Source: Comamonas testosteroni TK102 (lineage in GTDB: Bacteria > Pseudomonadota > Gammaproteobacteria > Burkholderiales > Burkholderiaceae_C). Taken from it: DNA of 64,000 nt. This document shows, piece by piece, positions 54,224 to 62,890 of the stretch. A program made the translations under genes and the position numbers. The DNA is taken from positions 1,674,001 to 1,738,000 of the forward strand of contig NZ_CP006704.1 of NCBI RefSeq assembly GCF_000739375.1, in the 5' to 3' direction. Position 1 is the first letter of the stretch, and every line of letters begins with the position of its first letter. The notes below the pieces were generated by a model. That model was not told the origin of the DNA, ran no database searches, and worked only from the letters and a program-made list of their open reading frames with translations.

Positions 54224-55100
54224 TCTAATGTGTAGAAGTTCCGATCTGATCTGACAGTTGCTCCCGTTTCGGGCGGTACGGCTGTCAGATTAATTCAGCG
54301 CTTTTACCTTCTCGTCCCAAACCTCCTTTGCATCCATCAGCGTTTGCAGCGGCGTCCGGCCACAGCACATCTTGCCTTGATGTGTTCGCTGCCCGTTGTA
54401 GTAATTGATCCAGTCGTCCAGATCCGTTTGCAGCTCGTCAATTGATCGGTAGATCTTGCGCCTGAACGCCACCTGGTAGAACTCCTGCAGGATGGTCTTG
54501 TGGAATCGCTCGCAGATGCCATTGGTCTGCGGGTGACGCACCTTCGTCTTGGTGTGTTCAATGTCATTGACGGCTAGGTACAGCTGGTAGTCGTGCGTTT
54601 AGGCCTTACCGCAATACTCCGTGCCCCTGTCGGTCAAGATTCGCAACAGCCCCATGCCTTGCTCGGCCAGGAACGGCAGCATCCGGTCATTGAGCAGATC
54701 AGCACCCGTGATCGGTGTCTTGGTGGTGTACAGCTTGGCCGCAGGCGAGGACAACCGCTTCAATGGCTTCATCAACCCGGTTCTTGGGATTGGGCTTTCG
54801 CCGAGAGGTCTGGATCAGGGCTTCAACGCCACCTTCTTCGTGGGCATGCTGATAGCGATAAAAGGTGTCACGGGACACGCCCATGACTTTGCATGCCTTG
54901 GAGATGTTGCCCAGCTCACTGGCCAGATTGAGTAGGCCGACCTTGTGCCGAATAATGGTTTGGTTGAAACTGTTCATGAGGTTTCTCCGTTGGGCGCTCG
55001 CGCGCCCGGATTGATAAAGATTCGTACCCTTATCAAAACGGAAACCTCACCTATTGGCAAGGCCCACTGTCAGATCAAGTCTGAACTTCTACATCTAATG
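54224..55100. repeat. 7-bp target-site duplication around the IS481 element
   Basis: TCTAATG occurs at 54224-54230 and 55094-55100, immediately outside the two terminal repeats. Removing the element and one copy restores the IS3 transposase frame (...RPYTLD joined to LVNRQYT...). Confidence 0.88.
54231..55093 (-). mobile_element. IS481-family element with internal deletion
   Basis: The terminal inverted repeats are about 27 bases, beginning TGTAGAAGTTC at 54231 and at the complement of 55093. Transposase pieces: the N-terminal helix-turn-helix (IRHKVGLLNLASELGNISKA, 54977 down to about 54740) and the C-terminal part (QTNGICERFHKTILQEFYQV, 54540 to 54290). The middle of the integrase core is missing and frames are broken. 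At 863 bases it is shorter than a normal IS481 (about 1 kb). Confidence 0.88.
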
Positions 55101-55825
55101 TGTATGGTCTTGCAGCATCTGGGGGTGTCGTAGGCACTTTCTTGCGACGTCTTGCACCTTCAAGTCCCAGCTTGTGCATCAGGCGTTGCACCGTGCAGCG
55201 GGCAATCGGCAAACCCTCTCGGTGCATTTGCTTCCAAACTTTGACTGCCCCGTGAACCTGCCAGTTGGCTTGCCACACACGTTGAATATGGCCGCAACGT
55301 TCTGCGTCTGATTGGCTCCGGCTGAAGCGCAGCCACGGGCAGTTTCTTTGCTGAACCATGCTTCTATAGCCTGAAGAGGCAATTTGCAGCAGCTTGCAAA
55401 TTGCCTCGGTCCCATAGACATTGCAGTACTTGTCTACGACGTCAATCAGCTCTTTATTCTTCGAGCTAGCTCCGCCTGCGCAGAAAAGCGTTCGCAGGCT
55501 TCAGGATGTCGTTGGCCCTGCCCAATTCTTTGTTTTCCCGCTCAAGCGGTTTGAGTCGTTCACGCTCATCCGTGGTGAGTCCTGGTCACAGGCCCATGTC
55601 GACTTCATTGCGTTGAATCCACCCGTGCAGGGTGCTGACAGAACAACCAATTTTAGGCGCCATCGATTCACACGCACCCCACAGCGATGCGTAAGCCAAT
55701 GATCTGTTCTTCTGTAAATCTCTTTTTCACGTCCAATCTCCTGTCTTCGGGATTGGACTTTAGAGCCAGACGCTACTCAAATCCGGTATGGGGACGTCGG
55801 GATCGGTGGATAAGCCAACCCACAA

Positions 55826-55991
55826 CTAAAAGACGCTATCGCAATACCAACTGGAAGCAGTACTGCTTCTCCGTTCCCTGACGATTTGGTTGGATCAGAA
55901 GGTGTCTTGGTTAGGCCCGTCGACAAGCCACTGGACTTTTGTCCATTCAGCACTCGAGCTACCTGGCCTTGTTTGGCCGGAACCAGACTTA
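55826..55991 (+). pseudogene. Remnant of another IS5-like transposase N-terminus
   Basis: Frames read RRYRNTNWKQY, then after a shift LTIWLDQKVSWL and HSALELPGLVWPEPDLRA. This resembles the N-terminal region of IS5-superfamily transposases with an internal deletion. It is cut on its right by the IS5-family element at 55992. Confidence 0.55.
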
Positions 55992-56036
55992 AGAGCCGCT
56001 AACACCACTTCCCTTTGAGACCGGCACGAAGCATTT

Positions 56037-56860
56037 ATGCTTCGTGCCCTCATGGCAAGACAACCCGTTAGCAAAGAGCTGTGGCGACAACTGCAGCCCC
56101 TGATTCCGTCCTTCACTCCTTCCGCCAAAGGTGGTGCACGCAAGCTCGGCGTGAGCAATGAAGCAGCACTCAATGGCATCTTGTTTGTGCTGCATACCGG
56201 CATCCCATGGGAAGACCTTCCACAGTCCCTGGGATACGGCAGTGGCATGACCTGCTGGCGGCGACTACGCGACTGGAGCGCCAGCGGCGTCTGGCAGAAG
56301 CTGCACCAAGCCATGTTGGTGCGCCTGCGTGAACATGACCAGATCGATTGGAGCCGGGCCAGCATTGATGGCTCCTCGGTACCAAGCCCCCGGGGGGCCA
56401 GGAAACGGGCCCCAACCCCACGGATCGAGGCAAACGCGGCACCAAGCGACACATCGTTGTAGACGCCAGAGGCATCCCGCTGGTGATCTTGGTCAGCGGC
56501 GCAAACAGACATGACTCGATGATGTTCGAGAAGTGCATCGACGCAATTCCTGCGATTGCAGGCTTGCCAGGACGAGCCCGCAAGCGACCAGCGAAGCTAC
56601 ATGCCGACAAAGGTTATGACTACCGGCGTTGCCGCGCCTATCTCAGGGGCCGGGGCATTGCTAGCCGAATTGCGAGACGAGGAATTGAGAGCAGCGAGAA
56701 ACTGGGCAGGCATCGTTGGGTCGTTGAGAGGACACACGGATGGTTTGCGGGCTTTGGCAAGCTGCGAATCCGTTTTGAAAAGCGCTTGGACATCCACGAA
56801 GCGTTGCTGAAATTGGCTGCTGCAATCATCTGCGCTCGCTTTGTGGATCGGTGGTGTTAG
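56037..56860 (+). CDS. IS5-family transposase in two overlapping frames
   Basis: The first frame (56037-56462) carries the N-terminal domain (KELWRQLQPLIPSFTPSA, GMTCWRRLRDWSASGVWQKL). The second (open to 56860) carries the DDE domain (GPNPTDRGKRGTKRH, HADKGYDYRRCRAYLRG, VVERTHGWFAGFGKLRIRFE). The frames join by a -1 shift at a run of six G near 56393-56398 (CCCCGGGGGGCC). Programmed -1 frameshifting is known in this group, so the gene may be functional, but simple mutation is also possible. Confidence 0.85.
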
Positions 56861-56946
56861 ATGGTATGGAAGCCTCCCTCCCGAGAGGCTTGTGCTCTGC
56901 ACCAATCAGGGCCAAGGTGTGAAGTCTTACTGCACAGGAGACTGTC

Positions 56947-57972
56947 ATGGACCATACCGTTATTGCGGTTGACACTGCCAAGAAGGTGTTCCAGTTGCAC
57001 TGGGTGGAGCACGATACGGGCAGCATAGAACGGCTGCAACTCAAGCGGGCGCGCTTGCTTGAATGGTTTGCCATCCGTGAGCCATCGCTCGTGGTGATGG
57101 AGGCTTGCGGCGGCGCGCATGAGTGGGCTCGCGCTTTGACGAAGTTGGGGCACGAAGTGCGCCTGATCTCTCCGCGCAAAGTCCGGCCGTTCGTTCAGCG
57201 CAACAAGACAGATGCCGCGGATGCACAGGCGATCTGGACAGCGTGCCAGCAGCCGGGCATGCGCTTTGTGCCCGTGAAGACCCAAGCGCAGCAGGTAGTG
57301 TTGTCGTTGCATCGGATCCGGGCGCAGCTCATGAAGAGCCGCATCATGCAGACCAATGAACTGCGAGGCATTCTCTATGAGTTCGGCCTTGTGCTGCCCG
57401 AAGGGCATCGCGCACTGCTCCAAGCAATACCAGACGCGCTTGCTGATGCAGCCCAACGCCTGCCAGCGATGTTGATGGAGAGTCTGAACGAGCAAGTGCG
57501 CCGCATTGCCCAACTGAGCCAGGATATCAATCAGATCGAACACAGGCTTGCCCAGCAACTGCGTGAGTCCCCGCACTGCCAGAGCGTTGCTCAGATACCC
57601 GGCATTGGCTTGCTCACGGCGACCGCAGTTGTTGCCAGCATGGGCAATGCCCAGGCGTTCAAAGACGCGAGAGAGTTCTCAGCGTGGGTCGGATTGGTGC
57701 CACGCCAAAGCGGCACAGGTGGTCGAGCGCGGCAAATGGGCATCAGCAAACGTGGGGACGCATATCTGCGAACGCTGTTGATGCACCCGGCGAGATCTGT
57801 TGTGCTTAAAAGCCACGAGGCGTCCGCATGGCCGTGGCTGCAAACGTTGCTCAAACGCAGGCCCTACAACGTAGTTGTTGCGGCAGTTGCCAACAAGCTG
57901 GCCAGGACCATCTGGGCCGTGCTTGCCAAAGGGCAAGCGTGGAGTGCGCAAGCTTGGCAGGGCGCGCACTGA
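56947..57972 (+). CDS. IS110-family (IS1111) DEDD transposase
   Basis: This 341-residue protein has a RuvC-like N-terminal domain with D in VIAVDTAKKVFQLHW (about residue 8), E in VVMEACGGAHEWAR (about 57) and the D pair in NKTDAADAQAIW (about 95-98). The C-terminal transposase_20 domain has PGIGLLTATAVVASMGNA, FSAWVGLVPRQSGTGG and the Ser-containing LLMHPARSVV. AGGAG precedes the ATG. It looks intact. Confidence 0.95.
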   Translation: MDHTVIAVDTAKKVFQLHWVEHDTGSIERLQLKRARLLEWFAIREPSLVVMEACGGAHEWARALTKLGHEVRLISPRKVRPFVQRNKTDAADAQAIWTACQQPGMRFVPVKTQAQQVVLSLHRIRAQLMKSRIMQTNELRGILYEFGLVLPEGHRALLQAIPDALADAAQRLPAMLMESLNEQVRRIAQLSQDINQIEHRLAQQLRESPHCQSVAQIPGIGLLTATAVVASMGNAQAFKDAREFSAWVGLVPRQSGTGGRARQMGISKRGDAYLRTLLMHPARSVVLKSHEASAWPWLQTLLKRRPYNVVVAAVANKLARTIWAVLAKGQAWSAQAWQGAH

Positions 57973-58228
57973 AGAGCACGAAGAATTGATTGCGAATCTG
58001 ACGTTTTGAAGGAGAGCAAGCGACCCGAAATGTGTGATGGACCAGACAGGTCGGACCGAGATGAGGACACTCCGATAACAGCCAAGAGCGCTCAGCTCGA
58101 GTGTTAGATGGGAGCCTCATCAGCGAATGCCATCAGTGCCAGCAGGTGTACCAGCCTGCGCAATAGGCCGGATATAAGACTGCAGCCCTGCCTCCTGATT
58201 CTTCATGCACAAGGGTTACTTGTAATCC
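57973..58228 (+). ncRNA. Putative guide (bridge/seek) RNA region of the IS1111 element
   Basis: This non-coding stretch lies between the transposase stop and the right inverted repeat, the place where IS1111-group elements encode their guide RNA. It contains GTGTTAGATGG (58101-58111), identical to the left insertion junction (56854-56864), and CAGCTC (58093-58098), identical to the right flank (58247-58252). ATATAAG (58172-58178) repeats the element's right end (58240-58246). RNA ends and fold are not determined. Confidence 0.65.
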
Positions 58229-58255
58229 GGGAGGCTTCCATATAAGCAGCTCTTA

Positions 58256-59286
58256 GTGGCGAAAACTGCACATCGGAATTTATGCACAGAAGCTGTAAAT
58301 ATGGGCGATTAGCGTGAGCTTCAATGAAGTACGTGATGCGGCTCTTATAGCCGATCTACTCAAATAATTCCCCGAAACCAAGCTGTGCATATTTCACTGG
58401 TGATCGTGCATATTACGCACGGCACGTTTATGAAGCGTTTATCAAAAGTAGTGCTGTCTCTATTATCTCTTACAAAGAAATGCCGGAAAACGCAAAGGAC
58501 ACTCCCTTTTTTACCGAGAAGTGGCTGTTGATTTGGAAGAAGAATAGAAGGATATGGAAAGTTTAGGGTCACTACTACCGACAAAGCTCTGTGGACGAAA
58601 AAACTAACTGCATAAGATTAATGGGCGAGCTGGTCATGTTCAGAAATTTTGGGCGCTATTTAATGAGCTCCACATTTCTGTAGAAATGAACAATAGGTTC
58701 ACTGAACGTGGTTACCCACCGACCCTCGCGGTGGCATAGCTTCGTCTGGAGGTTGTGGTTAGCTCGACCTAAAACAGGTTGACGCAATCGTGTCGGATTA
58801 GGGTAGAGCGTTCTCGTAGAAGTCAAGTATTAGCATTTTGAAAGTAATGTTAATCTATCTTGATCTGATATCAGATGATATCAAGTGATACATTCATATT
58901 AATTGAGTTACTTTGGAAGATGAGTGTGTCGATTGAAAATAATTTTTAGTTTGTCCATTAATAAATCAATAAGGTAATGATATTGATTTAATTGAAATAT
59001 GGTCAGAGTCTAATTGCTTTTTATTAAAGGTAATTAAAATTCACGATCAGAGTATAAATATTTTATCTCAAAGATTTCGGCAGTATAAATTCAATCGGAT
59101 ATTGGATATTTTTAAATTCCAGAGTGGCGCGAACTGGTAGTAATGTTGGCGTAATGTGGCAAGAATATGCGGTTCTATTATGTTTTAATTTGTATTAATT
59201 CGTAACGACGGGAAAATTAATTCCTGGCGAAAAAGTGAATAATTATACATAAACTAATTTAAGAAAATTTGCGCTGGATTTTCTCC
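58256..59286. promoter_or_regulatory. AT-rich intergenic region before the capsule locus
   Basis: No convincing gene is present in about 1 kb. ATCTGATATCAGAT (58863-58876) is a perfect 14-base palindrome, followed closely by GATATCAAGTGATA. AT runs increase towards 59200. The region probably holds the promoter of the AraC-type gene and could be an H-NS target. Confidence 0.5.
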
Positions 59287-60309
59287 ATGCAGCGAGATAT
59301 GTTAAAAATACCTTTGGTGCGTGGGAAATTTCTTTTCCCTTTTATTGAAGCGACTTGTTTTTCGAATAGAGAAATTGAATCTCTGCTGATGAAAAATAAG
59401 TTGCCTATTTACTTGTATGGAAAACAAGATTGCTATGTTCCTTTGAGGAATGCAGTTCAGTTTTCTGATGCGGCTAGGCGAATGCGCGGATCTTATGATG
59501 TTGGTTACTTGCTTTCTAAAAAAATCAACTTCGAATATTTATCCGATAAATCTCAATCGATCATAAATGGATCTCCGGATCTTTATTCGGCTTTGCAAAA
59601 TTTTAGTGCGAGAGCGCAAATAGAAAATACTGATTTATTAGTAAAAATAGAGTTTCATGGATCTTCTTTAAGAGTCTGTGGATCGTTTAAAAATACATCT
59701 GCGTTGCAAAATATTGAAAACTTTCAATGGATAAATAATTTAATTTTAATTGAGATAGTCCGACAGTTTGCTGGTAATGATTGGATGCCTGAATGCATGG
59801 CATTTAATGCATATTACATGCCATCTGATGATGTACGCGCAATTTGGAGTAGGTGTAAATTTACGTCTGCACACCGAGAAGCTTGGATCGAGATTCCAAT
59901 ATGCTATTTAAGCATGCCGCCAATTAATAAAAAAATATTCGGCAAAGAAAATAAAATAGATGTTCTTAACTATTCTAATTCATTAATTGATGCGCTTAGA
60001 CTAATGTTGCCTTCTTATCTGGATGGAAAAGTTCCGACTGTTTTTGATATAGCAGAAATGGCTAATGCTAGTACAAGAAGTTTGCAGCGCGCCTTAGCAG
60101 ATTCAGGTTTAAGCTATCGTGGAATACTAAATGAAATAAAATTCAATAAGGCTATGCATCTTTTGACTGATTCAGATACAAAGATTGTTGATGTTGCACT
60201 ATCTTTGGGTTATTCGGATGCGGCCCATTTTACACGCGCATTTCAAAAAATAGCAGGTGTTCCGCCGTTGAGGTTCCGAGTTTTTAGCAAAGAAATGATG
60301 CTTAGATAA
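59287..60309 (+). CDS. AraC-family transcriptional regulator
   Basis: This protein has 340 residues from the ATG at 59287; a TTG at 59269 would add six. The N-terminal 220 residues resemble the arabinose-binding-type domain of OruR/VirS-like regulators. The C-terminal AraC helix-turn-helix pair is clear: VPTVFDIAEMANASTRSLQR and DVALSLGYSDAAHFTRAFQK, then IAGVPPLRFR. Codon use is AT-rich, unlike the genes to the left. It precedes the capsule genes and may control them. Confidence 0.87.
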   Translation: MQRDMLKIPLVRGKFLFPFIEATCFSNREIESLLMKNKLPIYLYGKQDCYVPLRNAVQFSDAARRMRGSYDVGYLLSKKINFEYLSDKSQSIINGSPDLYSALQNFSARAQIENTDLLVKIEFHGSSLRVCGSFKNTSALQNIENFQWINNLILIEIVRQFAGNDWMPECMAFNAYYMPSDDVRAIWSRCKFTSAHREAWIEIPICYLSMPPINKKIFGKENKIDVLNYSNSLIDALRLMLPSYLDGKVPTVFDIAEMANASTRSLQRALADSGLSYRGILNEIKFNKAMHLLTDSDTKIVDVALSLGYSDAAHFTRAFQKIAGVPPLRFRVFSKEMMLR

Positions 60310-60379
60310 GATTAACCTATTGATAGTATTTGCGTTACTGAGAAATTACAAAATTTATGATTCATCTGCAGGATAGCTT

Positions 60380-60898
60380 ATGAGTGAGATACTTGAAAAT
60401 TCTCATTTTTGGTTTGCTGTATATACACGCCCGAAGCTTGAAGCCGTTGCAGTTGAGAACCTTATTGCGCAGGGGTTTGATGCCTATCTTCCACTCTACA
60501 AACAGTTCAAAAAAAATGGCGAAAATTTCAAAGTTATTTTTGAGCCTATGTTTCCAAGATATGTGTTCTTTCGACCAGTAAATTCTGCTCAGTCTATATT
60601 GCCGGTTAGCTCCACACGTGGTGTATCACACGTGATTCGCTTTGGATCTCAGATTGCTAAGATAGCTCCGGAAGTTCTTAACGCAATCAGACATATAGAA
60701 ATAGAGCGCACTGCATTAGATGAAGATGAGCTTATTAAATTACGTCCGGGTGATCGTGTTCGAATTAATGAAAAAGCATTAAAAGGTATCGAAGGCGTAG
60801 TTAATAAGGTTTCTAGTCGTCGCGTATCGGTATTGCTTCAAATATTAGGCCGTCCTTTGCTTGTTAACATAGAGCCACATAGACTGGAGTCAGCATAA
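60380..60898 (+). CDS. rfaH: NusG paralogue, RfaH-like antiterminator
   Basis: This 172-residue protein has the NGN domain (HFWFAVYTRPKLEAVAVENL, FEPMFPRYVFFRP) and a C-terminal KOW-type region (LRPGDRVRINEKALKGIEGV, LQILGRPLLVNIEPHRLE). The sequence is of the RfaH/LoaP type rather than housekeeping NusG, which lies in a ribosomal cluster. Such proteins travel with RNA polymerase over long polysaccharide operons after loading at an ops site. An ops-like sequence lies 125 bases downstream, before wza. Confidence 0.87.
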   Translation: MSEILENSHFWFAVYTRPKLEAVAVENLIAQGFDAYLPLYKQFKKNGENFKVIFEPMFPRYVFFRPVNSAQSILPVSSTRGVSHVIRFGSQIAKIAPEVLNAIRHIEIERTALDEDELIKLRPGDRVRINEKALKGIEGVVNKVSSRRVSVLLQILGRPLLVNIEPHRLESA

Positions 60899-60914
60899 GA
60901 TTGTCAGTAAATAT

Positions 60915-60960
60915 CTTGTTGACTTGTTGACTTGTTGACTTGTTGACTTGTTGACTTGTT
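60915..60960. repeat. 8-bp tandem repeat (CTTGTTGA), five copies plus six bases
   Basis: CTTGTTGA repeats head to tail from 60915 to 60954, with CTTGTT completing at 60960. It lies in the untranslated stretch between the RfaH-like gene and the ops-like element. Confidence 0.95.
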
Positions 60961-61021
60961 TTGTTAGTGCGATAGGATGTTGGTTTTGCTTATATGTTTC
61001 CGCCTCTCTAGGCGAAAACAT

Positions 61022-61040
61022 TGCGGTAGCCTGCGTGCTT
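61022..61040 (+). promoter_or_regulatory. ops-like element in the wza leader
   Basis: TGCGGTAGCCTGCGTGCTT contains GCGGTAGC, the core of the E. coli ops/JUMPstart element (GGCGGTAGCGTGC), and is followed by a similar GCGTGC. It lies about 120 bases before wza and after the gene for an RfaH-like protein. Confidence 0.65.
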
Positions 61041-61158
61041 ATTTTCTTTTAATTTCAAAATTTATTAACAATTGAGTGCTGATCTAAAGAAAATTATTCT
61101 TGAATAATTTTCCGCCTAAATTCTGGTCATGTGCAATTTTTAGAAAAAATGGATTTCA

Positions 61159-62388
61159 ATGCATCAAAAAATTGAATATAAATGCTTGAAAAATTTTAAG
61201 TACTGCTTGTTTGCAGTACAAGTTTTATTAGTATCTAGTCTTGCCGGTTGCGCATTGGCACCTGGACAATTTATGCAACAAGGCTTTGCCAATGATTTAA
61301 TTAAACCTCTGCAAAATTATGGAGCATCGTCAATTGATGAAAATAAAGAGCAGAAATTTAATAGTTCTAAGGAAGTAACAGATCAAGTAAAAATTTCTAC
61401 GAATCAACTTATAAATATTACCTCGGATCTGATACGGGTGCAGAATAGGAATAAATCCTACGAGCTCAGTTCAGAAGTGCGCGCATTATTTGGAACACCA
61501 AGACCTTATCAAATCGGCCCAGGTGATATCCTTAATATTGTTGTCTGGGATCATCCCGAGCTTGCTCTGATTCCTGCTGCATCTTCGCTTACGAGTGATG
61601 TTTCCAGCGTATCGCCGGTGGGTAACGGATATAACGTCAGTTCTGCCGGCTACATCCAGTTTCCCTATGTCGGCGGTGTAAATCTCGAAGGTCTTACCGA
61701 GTTTGAGGCACGGGATGTACTTACGCAGAAACTATCCAAATATGTAAAGAAGCCCCGCATTACTTTGCGTATACAGTCTTATCGCAGTGGTCGCGTCTAT
61801 ATCGATGGTGAGGTTCGCGCTCCAGGGTTGCAAGCTATCAACGACATTCCAATGACCCTACCTGAAGCGATTAATCGTGCCGGGGGGTTCACTGTCCTTG
61901 CCGACCGTGCGAGCGTGATGATATCTCGGGATGGAAAAACTACTGCGATCGATATGCAACGATTGCTGGAGTTGGGTATTAATCCATCGCTGATTCTTCT
62001 GAGTAAGGGAGACTTAGTCCGCGTGCTAAGTAAAGAGGAATCCAAGGTCTATATTCTTGGCGAGGTGACGCGCCCAATGGCACAGCCTCTGCGTAATGGA
62101 AAACTCAGTTTAAATGAGGCTCTTGGAGAAGCAGGCGGAATTAGCACCATCACTGGCGATCCAAAACAGGTCTATGTAGTGCGACCGTTGCCCGACGGAA
62201 ATTCTGAGATATTTCACCTAGATGCAAGTTCTCCAATGGCCTATGCCTTATCCGAAGGCTTTGCACTTAAGTCGCGTGATGTGGTGTACGTCGATCCTGC
62301 ACCTGTTGTGCGATGGAACCGTGTCATCAGCCAGATCTTGCCTAGTGCTTTAGCTATCAACAATGCATCCGCTGCGGCGACCCGTTGA
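61159..62388 (+). CDS. wza: Outer-membrane polysaccharide export lipoprotein Wza
   Basis: This 409-residue protein has a lipoprotein signal ending SLAGCALAP near residue 31. The polysaccharide export domain follows (YQIGPGDILNIVVWDHPEL near residue 116), then SLBB repeats (VYIDGEVRAPGLQAINDIPM; VYILGEVTRPMAQPLRNGKL). A C-terminal amphipathic helix (WNRVISQILPSALAI) forms the pore in the outer membrane in Wza. It exports capsule or group-1-type exopolysaccharide. It is followed closely by wzb. Confidence 0.93.
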   Translation: MHQKIEYKCLKNFKYCLFAVQVLLVSSLAGCALAPGQFMQQGFANDLIKPLQNYGASSIDENKEQKFNSSKEVTDQVKISTNQLINITSDLIRVQNRNKSYELSSEVRALFGTPRPYQIGPGDILNIVVWDHPELALIPAASSLTSDVSSVSPVGNGYNVSSAGYIQFPYVGGVNLEGLTEFEARDVLTQKLSKYVKKPRITLRIQSYRSGRVYIDGEVRAPGLQAINDIPMTLPEAINRAGGFTVLADRASVMISRDGKTTAIDMQRLLELGINPSLILLSKGDLVRVLSKEESKVYILGEVTRPMAQPLRNGKLSLNEALGEAGGISTITGDPKQVYVVRPLPDGNSEIFHLDASSPMAYALSEGFALKSRDVVYVDPAPVVRWNRVISQILPSALAINNASAAATR

Positions 62389-62399
62389 GCAACGACAAG

Positions 62400-62834
62400 A
62401 TGCAAAACATACTGGTTCTTTGTATAGGCAATATTTGCCGCAGTCCTCTGGCTGAAGCGTTGTTGCGACGTCAGCTTCCTAGTAAGACTATTTGGTCGGC
62501 CGGTATGAAAGCGTTGGTCGGTAACCCTGCCGATCCGGAGTCCGTAGCTGTAGCTGTGCAGCATGGCTTGGATTTATCTGCTCATCGAGCCCAGCAACTT
62601 ACCGCCTGGATGTGCCAGCGGGCAGAACTAATCCTACTAATGGAACAGAGTCAAAAATTTGACTTGGAGCAGCAATATCCCTGGACCAGAGGCAAGGTTT
62701 TCAGACTGGGGGGCTGGAGCGATTTCGACATTGTCGATCCGTACCTACAGTCGCGCGAGGCCTTCAATGTCGCTTATGCCTGCATCTCACGCGGGGTTAC
62801 CGATTGGGTGCCCCGCATCAAGCAACTTGGCTAG
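62400..62834 (+). CDS. wzb: Low-molecular-weight protein tyrosine phosphatase Wzb
   Basis: This protein has 144 residues from the ATG at 62400; a TTG at 62385 overlapping the wza stop is an alternative. The active-site loop ILVLCIGNICRSPLAEALL gives the CX5R motif, and the general acid is the Asp in DFDIVDPYLQ near residue 117. It dephosphorylates the autokinase Wzc encoded next. Intact. Confidence 0.92.
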   Translation: MQNILVLCIGNICRSPLAEALLRRQLPSKTIWSAGMKALVGNPADPESVAVAVQHGLDLSAHRAQQLTAWMCQRAELILLMEQSQKFDLEQQYPWTRGKVFRLGGWSDFDIVDPYLQSREAFNVAYACISRGVTDWVPRIKQLG

Positions 62835-62890
62835 TGCGTTATCGGTGAACTGAGCATCAATCAACGCTAGATGCAGAAGCAATTGAAAGC

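Larger units (their letters stand above)
53690..55745 (-). mobile_element. IS3-family element, degenerate and interrupted
   Basis: OrfA remains lie at about 55700-55440 (KKRFTEEQIIG start), full of frameshifts. OrfB pieces follow at 55421-55101 (GLPIARCTVQRLMHKLGLEG) and, after the inserted IS481 element, at 54223-53690 (LDLVNRQYTAQRPGQL, then a stop, VANFTYLSTWQGQKF, FVIDVYACRIVGWPVSS, ETINGLYKTELIHKRGPW). The first catalytic Asp of the DDE triad (usually ADFTY) is Asn here. Both ends are approximate, as terminal repeats could not be matched. The element is dead. Confidence 0.8.
56861..58246 (+). mobile_element. IS110-family element, IS1111 group
   Basis: The subterminal inverted repeats are TATGGAAGCCTCCC (56865-56878) and GGGAGGCTTCCATA (58229-58242), leaving 4 bases outside each. 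This layout, a DEDD transposase and a long 3' non-coding region define the IS1111 group. It sits inside the right terminal repeat of an IS5-family element, between TTAG and CAGC, without a clear target duplication. Confidence 0.9.
55992..58253 (+). mobile_element. IS5-family element (IS427-like), split by an IS110-family insertion
   Basis: The left terminal repeat is AGAGCCGCTAACACCA (55992-56007). The right repeat is in two parts: TGGTGTTAG (56852-56860) and CAGCTCT (58247-58253), separated by the IS110-family element. A TA flanks both outer ends (55990-55991 and 58254-58255), the usual target duplication of this group. Without the insertion the element is about 876 bases, a normal size. Confidence 0.85.

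Noticed and set aside
55895..56610. Minus-strand frames opposite the IS5 transposase
   Set aside because: Shadows of the transposase on the plus strand.
60915..60960. CRISPR array
   Set aside because: Repeats are 8 bases, contiguous and have no spacers; no cas genes nearby.
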